A stretch of DNA of 64,000 nt from Polymorphum gilvum SL003B-26A1 (GTDB lineage: Bacteria; Pseudomonadota; Alphaproteobacteria; Rhizobiales; Stappiaceae). The DNA is taken from contig NC_015259.1 of NCBI RefSeq assembly GCF_000192745.1, positions 3,363,001 to 3,427,000 on the forward strand, written 5' to 3'. Position numbers and translations under genes: made by a program. Below are positions 35,306-43,153 of the stretch, in pieces. The first letter of the stretch is position 1; each line of letters begins with the position of its first letter. The notes beneath the pieces were generated by a model that made no database searches, had not been told where the DNA came from, and saw only the letters and a list, made by a program, of their open reading frames with translations.

Positions 35306-36049
35306 ATGCGCATCGGCATCCTGGGCGCCTCCGGCCGCGTCGGAACCCGCCTCGTTGAACTGATCCTCGCGAACCCTGGTCTCGAACTGGCTGCCGCGCT
35401 GGTGTCGCCAGGATCGAGCCTGATCGGTACGCCGGTCGCCGGCGGCAGCGTCGAATACCGGCCCCCCGAGGCGGCGATGAAGAGCCACTGCGACGTCATC
35501 ATCGACTTCTCGACGCCGGCGGCAAGCCTCGCCCTGCAGGCCGACATGGCGGCCAAGCCTATTCCCGTTGTGATCGGCACGACCGGTTTCACGGCCGATG
35601 AGGACGCCCGCCTCAGCGCCTGCTGCGCCTACCGGCCGATGCTGATCAGCGCCAATTTCGCCCACGGCTTCGAGGCCTTCCGGCAGGCGGCCCTCGGCTT
35701 CGCCCGGCAGATGCCGGGCGCGGAGGCACGGGTTGCGGAGACCTATCATGCCCGCAAGAAGGCCGAGCCGTCGGGAACCTCACGCCTTCTGGCTGAAGGG
35801 ATCGCCAGCGAGCGCTCCCGCGCCATGGGCTTTGCCGCCTCCGAGCCGCCAATTGCCGTCCATCGCGAGACCGACACGGTCGGCGTCAACGAGGTGCGGT
35901 TCGACCTCAGCTCGGCCGAGGTCGTGCTGACATATCGCGTCCACACGCTGGCCGCCTATGCGGAAGGCGCGCTGTCGGCCGCACAGTGGCTGGTCGCGAA
36001 GGCCCCGGCCTGCGGACGTTTCAGTCTCGCCGACAGCCTGCGTGCATAA
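35306..36049 (+). CDS. DapB-like dihydrodipicolinate reductase homologue (altered catalytic site)
   Basis: 247 aa (DapB about 270). It has the NAD(P) motif GILGASGRVG at 4-13, DVIIDFSTP at 63-71, GTTG at 91-94 and the signature ETYHARKKAEPSGTS at 145-159. In DapB the signature is E-x-HH-x2-K-x3-PSGT with the first His as proton donor. Here that His is Tyr147; the second His (148), Lys151 and PSGT remain. The dicarboxylate-binding residues are therefore kept, but the acid catalyst is changed, so the enzyme may work in the oxidative direction or on a related cyclic imine. It has a strong site (gaggagggaagcc), 11 bases after the ALDH gene. Confidence 0.88.
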   Translation: MRIGILGASGRVGTRLVELILANPGLELAAALVSPGSSLIGTPVAGGSVEYRPPEAAMKSHCDVIIDFSTPAASLALQADMAAKPIPVVIGTTGFTADEDARLSACCAYRPMLISANFAHGFEAFRQAALGFARQMPGAEARVAETYHARKKAEPSGTSRLLAEGIASERSRAMGFAASEPPIAVHRETDTVGVNEVRFDLSSAEVVLTYRVHTLAAYAEGALSAAQWLVAKAPACGRFSLADSLRA

Positions 36050-36088
36050 CCCATCATTCGCGACCCTGAAACCACGAGGATTCTATCC

Positions 36089-37006
36089 ATGGCCGCACTT
36101 GCCGACCGCTTCAGCGGCGTGTTCACCGCGCTGGTCACGCCCTTCCGCAATGGAGAGATCGACTACGAAGCCTATGACGCCCTGGTCGAGCGCCAGATCG
36201 CGGCCGGCGTCGCCGGGCTGGTGCCGGTCGGCACCACCGGCGAAGCGGCGACACTGTCCGACGACGAGGCCGTCGCGCTGATCGCGCGCACCGTGCGCCT
36301 TGCCAAGGGTCGTGCCCTAGTCATGGCGGGGGCGGGGGCGAACGACACGCGCAAGACGGTCGAGAAGGTCCGGCAGGCCGAAAAGGCCGGCGCGGACGCG
36401 CTGCTCATCGTTACGCCCTACTACAACAAGCCGACCCAGGCGGGGCTCGTCGCCCATTACGCAGCGGCCGCCGCCGCGACCGGTCTTCCGGTCATGCTCT
36501 ATTCCGTGCCGGGGCGCTGCGGCGTCGAAATCGCGCCGCAGACCTGCGCGGCGCTGATGGAGGCTCACGACACCATCGTGGCTATCAAGGAGGCCGGCGG
36601 CCAGCCGGCCCGGGTCACCCAGCTGCGGGCTGCCTGCGGCGAAGACCTGATCATCCACTCGGGAGACGACGGACTGACCCTGCCGTTCCTCTCCCTGGGC
36701 GCCGTCGGCGTCACCAGCGTCGTCGCAAACGTCGCCCCCCGGGAGATGGTCGCGCTCGTCCAGGCTTGGCGCGACGGCGAGACCGATCGTGCGCTTCGAC
36801 TTCACGAACTGGTTGCCGAACTGGCCGATGGCCTGTTCATCGAATCCAACCCCGGTCCCGTCAAGGCCGCCCTCGCGCTGTCGAACCTCGCCGGACCCGA
36901 GTTGCGCCTGCCGCTGGTGCCTGTCTCGGAAGCGAACCGCCAGCGGCTCGCCGGCATCCTGAACCGCTTCGGATCGGCGGCAGCGACCTTCCAAGAAATG
37001 CGCTAA
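36089..37006 (+). CDS. DapA-like dihydrodipicolinate synthase/aldolase
   Basis: 305-aa class I aldolase with all DapA landmarks: GTTGE at 48-52, Tyr112 in PYYNKP, Tyr138 and Arg143 in LYSVPGRCG, and the Schiff-base Lys167 in AIKEAGG, followed by SGDD. The Arg that binds the carboxylate of aspartate semialdehyde is kept, so a true DapA reaction (pyruvate + aspartate semialdehyde, in either direction) is more likely than sugar-acid or hydroxyproline chemistry. Its place next to a DapB-like gene in a catabolic operon suggests a second, non-biosynthetic copy; a housekeeping dapA elsewhere is expected. Confidence 0.9.
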   Translation: MAALADRFSGVFTALVTPFRNGEIDYEAYDALVERQIAAGVAGLVPVGTTGEAATLSDDEAVALIARTVRLAKGRALVMAGAGANDTRKTVEKVRQAEKAGADALLIVTPYYNKPTQAGLVAHYAAAAAATGLPVMLYSVPGRCGVEIAPQTCAALMEAHDTIVAIKEAGGQPARVTQLRAACGEDLIIHSGDDGLTLPFLSLGAVGVTSVVANVAPREMVALVQAWRDGETDRALRLHELVAELADGLFIESNPGPVKAALALSNLAGPELRLPLVPVSEANRQRLAGILNRFGSAAATFQEMR

Positions 37007-37111
37007 GCCGACGCGTCAGCTTTGCATTGCCGGTGGATTGCCGCCGTTGGACTATCGAGAGCCGGCTTCGCGCCCGTCGCGATCCGGCATCAAGAAAAAG
37101 AGGGAACAGAG

Positions 37112-37201
37112 ATGAACGCGAACCGTACGGCAGACAGGTCCGGAGCCCTTGCGCACTCGGCCCGGTTCGTCCGCGCAACCGGCAGCGGAGGCGCGAGATG
37201 A
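37112..37201 (+). CDS. Possible 29-aa leader or gene remnant before the permease gene
   Basis: ATG at 37112 follows GAGGGA at good spacing, and the frame ends in TGA at 37199-37201, overlapping the permease ATG as ATGA. The product (MNANRTADRSGALAHSARFV then nine residues) has no recognisable fold. Tight coupling makes translation plausible. It could be a coupling leader or the scar of a deleted gene, since a binding protein or second permease would normally sit here. Without conservation data it remains tentative. Confidence 0.3.
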   Translation: MNANRTADRSGALAHSARFVRATGSGGAR

Positions 37202-37863
37202 CCTACACCTGGGACTTTCACTCGGTTTGGCAATACTATGATCTGTTCCTCTGGGGTCTGTGGATCAGCGTCGTCTACACTTTCGGCTCGATCTTCTTCG
37301 GCGTCCTGATCGGCTTCGTCACCTGCGCCGCACGACTGTCCCACTGGAAGGCGCTCAACGCCCTCGCCCGGATCTACCAGGAGATCTTCCGCTGTACCCC
37401 GCTGCTGGTCCAGTTGCTGTGGTTCTACTACGCCTTTCCGCTTCTGATCGGCGGCTCCATCGACAACCGCGTCGCGGCCATGCTGACGCTGTCGCTCTAT
37501 GTCGGCGCCTTCTATGCCGAGATCTTCCGGGGCGGCATCGTCTCCATCGACAAGGGCCAGCGCGAGGCGGCCGCCGCCATCGGCATGAACCCGTGGCAGT
37601 CGATGACCCGCATCATCCTACCGCAGGCGCTCAAGCGGATGCTGCCCTCGTTCATCAACCAGTCGGTGATCCAGTTCAAGAACACCTCGCTCGTATCGGT
37701 GATCTCGGTCGCCGACCTCGCCTACATGGCCGCGGTGGTGAACGGACAGACCTACCGGCCGCTGGAATCCTACTCCGTCATGGCCGTGCTCTACATCGTC
37801 ATGCTGCTGCCGCTCACCCAGGCCGCGGACTGGATCGAACGGCGCCTGCGCGTGAGCGACTGA
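37198..37863 (+). CDS. Polar amino-acid ABC transporter permease (HisM/GlnP family)
   Basis: 221-aa inner-membrane permease with about five segments. The EAA loop QREAAAAIGMNPWQSMTRII at 121-140, followed by LPQALKRMLPS, contacts the ATPase; the N-terminal YYDLFLWGLWISVVYTFGSI is typical. GGAGG 7 bases before ATG decides the start. Only one permease gene is present, so it may form a homodimer; many relatives use two. It is co-transcribed with the ATPase 18 bases later. Confidence 0.93.
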   Translation: MTYTWDFHSVWQYYDLFLWGLWISVVYTFGSIFFGVLIGFVTCAARLSHWKALNALARIYQEIFRCTPLLVQLLWFYYAFPLLIGGSIDNRVAAMLTLSLYVGAFYAEIFRGGIVSIDKGQREAAAAIGMNPWQSMTRIILPQALKRMLPSFINQSVIQFKNTSLVSVISVADLAYMAAVVNGQTYRPLESYSVMAVLYIVMLLPLTQAADWIERRLRVSD

Positions 37864-37881
37864 GGAAAGGGAGCGACGCAC

Positions 37882-38655
37882 ATGTCCGACACATCACAGG
37901 CGCCGGCACCGATCCTCGAGGCGCGAGGCCTGAACAAGACCTATGGCCATCACACGGTCCTCAAGGGGCTCGACCTATCGCTGGCGCGCGGCGAAGTCGT
38001 CGCGCTGATCGGACCGTCCGGCTCGGGAAAGTCCACCTTCATCCGCTGCCTCAACATGATGGAGACCCCGACCAGCGGCACGATCCGCTTCCGTGACAAG
38101 CCGGTCGGCGACCGGTTCAAGGACAGAGGTGACATGATCGGCATCGGCACCCTGCGCCGGCATGTCGGCATGGTGTTCCAGCACTTCAACCTGTTTCCGC
38201 ACAAGACCGTGCTTCAGAACGTGACCGAAGGCCCGGTCGTCGTCTGCGGGCGCCGCCGCCGCGAGGCCGAGGAGCAGGCGATGGACCTGCTCGCCCAGGT
38301 CGGCCTGGCCGAAAAGCATTCTGCCTATCCGAACCACCTGTCGGGCGGCCAGAAACAGCGTGTCGCCATCGCGCGAGCCCTCGCCATGGAGCCGGAAGTG
38401 CTTCTGCTCGACGAAGTCACCAGCGCCCTCGATCCGGAACTGGTCGGCGAGGTTCTGGCGGTGATCCGCGATCTCGCCGACAAGGGCATGACCATGGCGA
38501 TCGTCACCCATGAGATGTCCTTTGCCGCCGACGTTGCCTCGCGGGTGCTGTTCCTCGATCAGGGTGTGATCGCGGAGACGGGTTCGGCCGAGGACGTAAT
38601 CCTCAATCCGATCAACCCGCGGCTGCAGGCCTTCGTATCGCGGTTCAGGGGATAG
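37882..38655 (+). CDS. Polar amino-acid ABC transporter ATPase (GlnQ/HisP family)
   Basis: 257-aa ATPase: Walker A GPSGSGKST at 43-51, Q-loop VFQHFNLFPHKT, signature LSGGQKQR near 153-160 and Walker B LLLDEVTSALDPE. The TSALDPE ending is the hallmark of the polar-amino-acid subfamily, supporting an amino-acid or opine cargo for this operon. Confidence 0.95.
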   Translation: MSDTSQAPAPILEARGLNKTYGHHTVLKGLDLSLARGEVVALIGPSGSGKSTFIRCLNMMETPTSGTIRFRDKPVGDRFKDRGDMIGIGTLRRHVGMVFQHFNLFPHKTVLQNVTEGPVVVCGRRRREAEEQAMDLLAQVGLAEKHSAYPNHLSGGQKQRVAIARALAMEPEVLLLDEVTSALDPELVGEVLAVIRDLADKGMTMAIVTHEMSFAADVASRVLFLDQGVIAETGSAEDVILNPINPRLQAFVSRFRG

Positions 38656-38663
38656 GAGCCCGC

Positions 38664-39767
38664 ATGTCGCCCTTGAAGATCACCATATTCGGCGCCGGGA
38701 ACATCGGTTCCGCCCTTGCAGTCGCTCTCGCCGCCGACCCGACTTTCGACGTCGAGGTTGCGGACGGATCCGAACAGGCCCTGGACCGGCTGCGCGGCCT
38801 GGGCTGCGCGGCAAAGACGCATGCTCTTGGCCGCGAGGAGGAAATCCATGCGGTCCTCGCCGGCCGTGACGTCGCCGTCGGAGCGGTTCCGGAAACCGCG
38901 CTCGCGCAGGTGGCGGCGGGAGCCGCCCGCGCCGGCGTCCACTATCTCGATTTCTCGGCCGCGACGGCACGCACCCGCGGCCTGCTCGAGCCACTGGCGC
39001 GCGAGCGCGCCGTGTTCAACGGCTGCGGCGTCTCGCCGGGCATCATCGGCAACATCGCCTGCAACCTGCTCGACACCTTTTCGCCCGTCACCGATCTCAC
39101 CGTCCGGGTCGGCGCCATTCCGCGCTATCCGACCAACCGTCTCGGGTACGGCCAGATCTGGAACGTCGACGGACTGATCGACGAATATACCCGCCCGAGC
39201 GCCGCAATTCGCGACGGCAAGGTGGTCGAACTGACTCCCCTCGAGGACTATGAACGGCTCAGCATCGACGGCGTCGCCTACGAAGGCTTCGTCACCTCAG
39301 GCGGCATCGAGGATCTCGCGATCTTCTCCGACAGCATGCCCAAGAACGTGACCGTCAAGACCCTGCGCTATCCGGGCCACCTCGACTACATGCGCTTCCT
39401 GCTCGACGATCTCGGCCTGCGTCACCGCCGCGACATGCTGAAGTCGCTGCTTTACAACGGCCTGCCGGTCATCGAAGACGACGTCCTTCTGCTCGTGGTG
39501 ACGGCACGCGGCTGCCGCGGACGCCAGCCGACGGAACGGACCATCTGTCATCGCTTCTCGCCGAATGCGGCCTGCTCGCCATTCAACGCCCTGACGTCGG
39601 TTGCGGCCGGCTATGCCGCGACGCTCCTGTCGATGCTGCAGGCCGGCACAATCGGCCCCCGCGGCTTCGTCGCCCATCACCGCATCGACACGGACAGACT
39701 GCTGGCCAGCCGCTTCATCCGCCCGCTGCTGGGAGCGCCCGGAGATGTCCGTCCCGTAGCGGGGTGA
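38664..39767 (+). CDS. Saccharopine-dehydrogenase-fold oxidoreductase, lysine 6-dehydrogenase-like
   Basis: 367 aa. NAD(P) site ITIFGAGNIGSALAVALAAD at 6-25. Features shared with lysine 6-dehydrogenases are FNGCGVSPGIIGNIACNLL near 118-136, VDGLIDEYTRPSAAI near 170-184, TSGGIEDL and KTLRYPGHLDYMRFL. Lysine 6-dehydrogenase turns lysine into allysine, which cyclises to piperideine-6-carboxylate. The protein ends the operon, 8 bases after the ATPase gene. A diamino acid such as lysine or diaminopimelate is the natural candidate substrate (inference); carboxynorspermidine-type and opine-type relatives are alternatives. Confidence 0.87.
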   Translation: MSPLKITIFGAGNIGSALAVALAADPTFDVEVADGSEQALDRLRGLGCAAKTHALGREEEIHAVLAGRDVAVGAVPETALAQVAAGAARAGVHYLDFSAATARTRGLLEPLARERAVFNGCGVSPGIIGNIACNLLDTFSPVTDLTVRVGAIPRYPTNRLGYGQIWNVDGLIDEYTRPSAAIRDGKVVELTPLEDYERLSIDGVAYEGFVTSGGIEDLAIFSDSMPKNVTVKTLRYPGHLDYMRFLLDDLGLRHRRDMLKSLLYNGLPVIEDDVLLLVVTARGCRGRQPTERTICHRFSPNAACSPFNALTSVAAGYAATLLSMLQAGTIGPRGFVAHHRIDTDRLLASRFIRPLLGAPGDVRPVAG

Positions 39768-39817
39768 AGGTCGGCGGCGGATCCGGACGCGGCTCCATCG
39801 GCCGGTCCCTGTCCGCC

Positions 39818-41893
39818 TCAGAGACGCTCGGCCTCCGTCAGCACGGCTTCCAGGTTGCCGGCGCGTTTCACGCCGGGGCCGCTGGCGGCTACCATGGCAT
39901 CAACGCTGGTCAGGAACTCGGTGCGCGGCTGGCGTGCGGCCCAGTGCAGCGGCCCGCCCTTCAGCGCCGGAAAGCCGTAGCCGTTGACCAGGACGAGGTC
40001 CACGTCGGAAGCCCGCTCGGCGATGCCTTCGCCGAGCAGGAGCGCGGCTTCGTTGACCATCGAGGCGAGCAGCCGCGCGCGAATCTCGTCATCCGGAATG
40101 GTCCGCCGGACGATGCCCTTGGACGCCGCGCAGGCCTCGATCACGGCCGTCACCTGCGGATCGACATCGCCGCGCGAGCCGGGCGGATACAGATACCAGC
40201 CCATGCCGGTCTTGCGCCCGAAGCGGCCGGCCTCGCATAGGCGGTCGGCAATCTCGACGTAGCGGTTCTTCGGATCGCGCAGCGGCGCGAGCCGCTTGCG
40301 CCGCGCCCAGGAGATGTCGAGGCCGGCAAGATCGAACACAGCGAACGGCCCCATGGCCATGCCGAAGGCACGCATGGCACGATCGACGTCCTGCGGATAG
40401 GCGCCCTCCTCGATCAGAAACTCGCACTGCTCACGGTAGGCGGCGAAGATGCGGTTGCCGATGAAGCCCTCGCCGACGCGCGCCACCACCGGCAGCTTGC
40501 CGATCCGCCTGCCGACGTCCAGCAGCGTCGACAGGGTCTCCAGGCTGGTCCTGTCCGCCCGCACGACCTCGATCAGGCGCATGACATGAGCCGGATTGAA
40601 GAAATGCAGACCGCCGACCCGCTCCGGTCGCGCCGTCGCGGCTGCGATCTCGTTTATGTCCAGATACGAGGTGTTGGTGGCGAGGATCGCGGTCTCGGGC
40701 AGCAGCTTGTCGAGTTCGCCAAACAGCGCCTTCTTGGCATCCATGTCCTCGAAGATCGCCTCGACGACAAGATCGCAGTCGGCCATCGCCGGAACGTCAC
40801 CGCCCAGCACCGTCTCCATCAGCGCCGCAGCCGATGGAATGCGCCCCTCGGCCTCCAGGCTAGCCGCTGTTTCGCCGATTGCCGAGAGGCCCGCCGCGAG
40901 CACGGACGGGTCGCGTTCGGCAAGGTGCACGGTGAAGCCGCGACGGGCGAAGGCGAGCACGATCCCCTGCCCCATTCGCCCGGCGCCGACGACACCGACG
41001 GTGCGCACGGAAAGAGGCGTCGCCCCTTCCGGCAGTTTCATTGCCGCCTTTTCGGCGAAGAAAAGATGCCGGAGCGCTTGCGACTGGGGTTCGCGGCGCA
41101 GCCGCAGCGAGGTCTCGCGCTCGCGCGCGAGGGCTTCATCCACGGGCAGCGTGACGGAATCGCGGATCGCGGTGATCGCGGCCGCGACGGCCTCTGCGCC
41201 GCGTCCCTTCTTGGTCGCCTCGGTCGCTGCTCTTTCGACCGCAGCTGGCGCGCAAGAGACGACCGGCTGGTCGCGCAGGCGGCGTTTCTGTCCGCCCAGG
41301 GTCGCCAGATGGGTCACCGCCGCCTCGATCAGGTCGCCGTTGGCCACCGCGTCGACCAACCCGAGGTCCAGTGCCTCGGCGGCCTTCACCCTGCGCCCCG
41401 AGGTGACCAACTCGATGGCGCGCGCCTCGTCGACGAGGCGTGACAGCCGCAGCGTGCCGCCGGCGCCGGGAATGAGGCCGAGCGTGACCTCCGGCAGGCC
41501 GACGACCGCCTTCGGCGTCGCCACGCGTGCGTCGCAGCCGAGCGCCAGTTCGTAGCCGCCGCCGAGCGCGGCGCCGTCGATCGCGGCGACCACGGGGAAC
41601 GGACAGGCCTCGATCGCGGCGATCACCTCGGGCAGATGCGGCGGTTGGGCCGGCGCGTCGAATTCGCGGATGTCCGCACCGCCGACGAAATTTCCGCCCG
41701 CGCCGGTCAGAACGGCGCCGGCCAGCGTCCCGTCGACGCCGATCTCCACGAAAGCGGCCTTGACGGCCTCGCGCATGGCCTTGGACCCCGCGTTGACCGG
41801 CGGAAAATCGATGGTCACGACCGCGATGGTTCCGGCGGCTCCATGTGATCGACGCTCGACGTGAACCCGTCCTGCGCCGCCTTGGTCTGTCAT
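39818..41893 (-). CDS. Bifunctional enoyl-CoA hydratase/3-hydroxyacyl-CoA dehydrogenase (FadB/FadJ-like)
   Basis: 691-aa beta-oxidation enzyme. Residues about 10-190 are an enoyl-CoA hydratase domain (AALGGGYELALGCDARVATP, then LPEVTLGLIPGAGGT with the second acid). About 300-480 are the NAD-binding part (VGVVGAGRMGQGIVLAFARR), then the two 3HCDH domains with the catalytic His in GLHFFNPAHVMRLIEVV. ATG at 41893 is chosen for the AGGAC upstream; a TTG at 41920 would add nine residues. It meets the amino-acid operon tail to tail. No thiolase or FadE lies next to it. Confidence 0.93.
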   Translation of the reverse strand: MTDQGGAGRVHVERRSHGAAGTIAVVTIDFPPVNAGSKAMREAVKAAFVEIGVDGTLAGAVLTGAGGNFVGGADIREFDAPAQPPHLPEVIAAIEACPFPVVAAIDGAALGGGYELALGCDARVATPKAVVGLPEVTLGLIPGAGGTLRLSRLVDEARAIELVTSGRRVKAAEALDLGLVDAVANGDLIEAAVTHLATLGGQKRRLRDQPVVSCAPAAVERAATEATKKGRGAEAVAAAITAIRDSVTLPVDEALARERETSLRLRREPQSQALRHLFFAEKAAMKLPEGATPLSVRTVGVVGAGRMGQGIVLAFARRGFTVHLAERDPSVLAAGLSAIGETAASLEAEGRIPSAAALMETVLGGDVPAMADCDLVVEAIFEDMDAKKALFGELDKLLPETAILATNTSYLDINEIAAATARPERVGGLHFFNPAHVMRLIEVVRADRTSLETLSTLLDVGRRIGKLPVVARVGEGFIGNRIFAAYREQCEFLIEEGAYPQDVDRAMRAFGMAMGPFAVFDLAGLDISWARRKRLAPLRDPKNRYVEIADRLCEAGRFGRKTGMGWYLYPPGSRGDVDPQVTAVIEACAASKGIVRRTIPDDEIRARLLASMVNEAALLLGEGIAERASDVDLVLVNGYGFPALKGGPLHWAARQPRTEFLTSVDAMVAASGPGVKRAGNLEAVLTEAERL

Positions 41894-41932
41894 TGCGATG
41901 GTCCTCACTGCTTTGGCCAATGAACCCCGGTC

Positions 41933-42154
41933 TCAGCGCTTGTCGTCGAGGATCATTGCGGATGCTTTCTCGGCGATCACGATCGTCGGCGAATTGGTGT
42001 TGCCCGAGGTGATGGTCGGCATGACGGAGGCGTCGGCGACACGAAGTCCGACAAGGCCGTGAACGCGAAGGCGTTCATCAACCACCGCCAGGGGATCGTC
42101 GTCAAGGCCCATACGGGCGGTGCCGACGGGGTGAAAGATCGTCGTGCCGATGTC
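41933..42154 (-). pseudogene. GMC oxidoreductase remnant (last 73 codons)
   Basis: Read leftward from 42154, the frame gives [16 protein letters not shown], then [37 protein letters not shown] and a stop. HPVGTARMG and the GNTNSPT...EKA end are the C-terminal signatures of GMC flavoenzymes (choline dehydrogenase/alcohol oxidase). Everything upstream is missing: the frame begins 2 bases after the stop of the LysR gene. The gene was truncated by whatever brought that LysR gene and its cluster in. Confidence 0.88.
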
Positions 42155-42155
42155 G

Positions 42156-43070
42156 CTACCTGCCGGCGCGGGCGATCTTGCGCGCCTCCTCCGACACCAG
42201 ATCGCGGAACCAGCGGTGGATCGGCGACAGGTTGGTGCGCGTGGTCCAGTACTGATAGACCTTCAGCCGGCTGTCGAAGGGTGCCGGCAGGCGGGCGACG
42301 GCGTCCCCGAGCGTCGCCGCAAGCAGCCGCGGCACGGTGGCAACGAGATCCGTGCCTGCGATCAGCCGGCCGAGTTCGCCCGAGCTCGGCAGGTCGACGA
42401 TCACCTCGGCCGTCACGCCCTGGGCCTCGGCCAGTTCCAGATAGCCCGGCTTCCAGGCTCCTTCGTAGGAAATCAGCACGTGCCGGGCGGCGGCGTAGGC
42501 GTCCGCCGTCAGGGTGCCGCCGCAAACCGGATTGTCCGGATCGGCGATGCAGACGTAGCCGTCCTCCAGCACCAGCCGGCGGAAGGCCTGCTTGCCCGCG
42601 CCGTGGACCGGCGACAGCAGGAGGTCGCATTCGCCGCGCCTCAGTTGCTGGTGGCCGTCGGTGCGCGACTGCAGGATCTTCAGCCGGATGCCCGGCGCCT
42701 CGCGGCGCAGGTGGCGCAGCACCGCAGGCAAGATCACCGCGCGCTCGTAGTGATTGCAGGACAGGATGACGTCCGCCTCGGTGCGCAGCGGATCGAAATC
42801 GGGCGGCTCGGCCAGCGCGGTCACCTGGTCGAGGATCGCCCTGACCCCGGCGACGATCTCGTCGCAGCGCGCCGTCGGCGCGACACCGCGGCCCTGACGG
42901 ACGAACAGCACGTCGCCGAATACACCGCGCAGCCGCTCGATCGTATAGCTCACCGTCGACTGGTTCTGGCCGAGCAGTTCCGCCGCGCGGGTGAACGAAC
43001 CGAGGTCGTAGACCAGCCTGAGGGTCTTCAGGGCGCGGAAGTCGAGGTCGGTAAGATCGAATTTCTGCAT
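42156..43070 (-). CDS. LysR-type transcriptional regulator
   Basis: 304 aa with [11 protein letters not shown] as preferred start (an ATG three codons upstream is possible). HTH at about 4-62: [20 protein letters not shown], then [20 protein letters not shown]. Effector domain about 90-290. This NodD/SyrM-like branch often senses aromatic compounds. It faces the P450 gene across 83 bases and is the likely local regulator of the P450/ThDP-enzyme side. Confidence 0.92.
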   Translation of the reverse strand: MQKFDLTDLDFRALKTLRLVYDLGSFTRAAELLGQNQSTVSYTIERLRGVFGDVLFVRQGRGVAPTARCDEIVAGVRAILDQVTALAEPPDFDPLRTEADVILSCNHYERAVILPAVLRHLRREAPGIRLKILQSRTDGHQQLRRGECDLLLSPVHGAGKQAFRRLVLEDGYVCIADPDNPVCGGTLTADAYAAARHVLISYEGAWKPGYLELAEAQGVTAEVIVDLPSSGELGRLIAGTDLVATVPRLLAATLGDAVARLPAPFDSRLKVYQYWTTRTNLSPIHRWFRDLVSEEARKIARAGR

Positions 43071-43153
43071 GACGACCATTCAGCCGATCTGATTGATAAA
43101 TGCAATTGCCATCCGCAAGCTTCCCCGCAGAACCATTCGAGGGAGTGAACGCC

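Noticed and set aside
31133-37006. Standard trans-4-hydroxyproline degradation operon
   Set aside because: The trimeric dehydrogenase, a DapA-fold protein and ALDH recall that pathway, but no proline-racemase-type epimerase is present, the DapA-like protein has true dihydrodipicolinate-synthase residues (GTTGE, Tyr138, Arg143, Lys167), and DapB-like and lysine-dehydrogenase-like genes do not fit. Kept only as an alternative.
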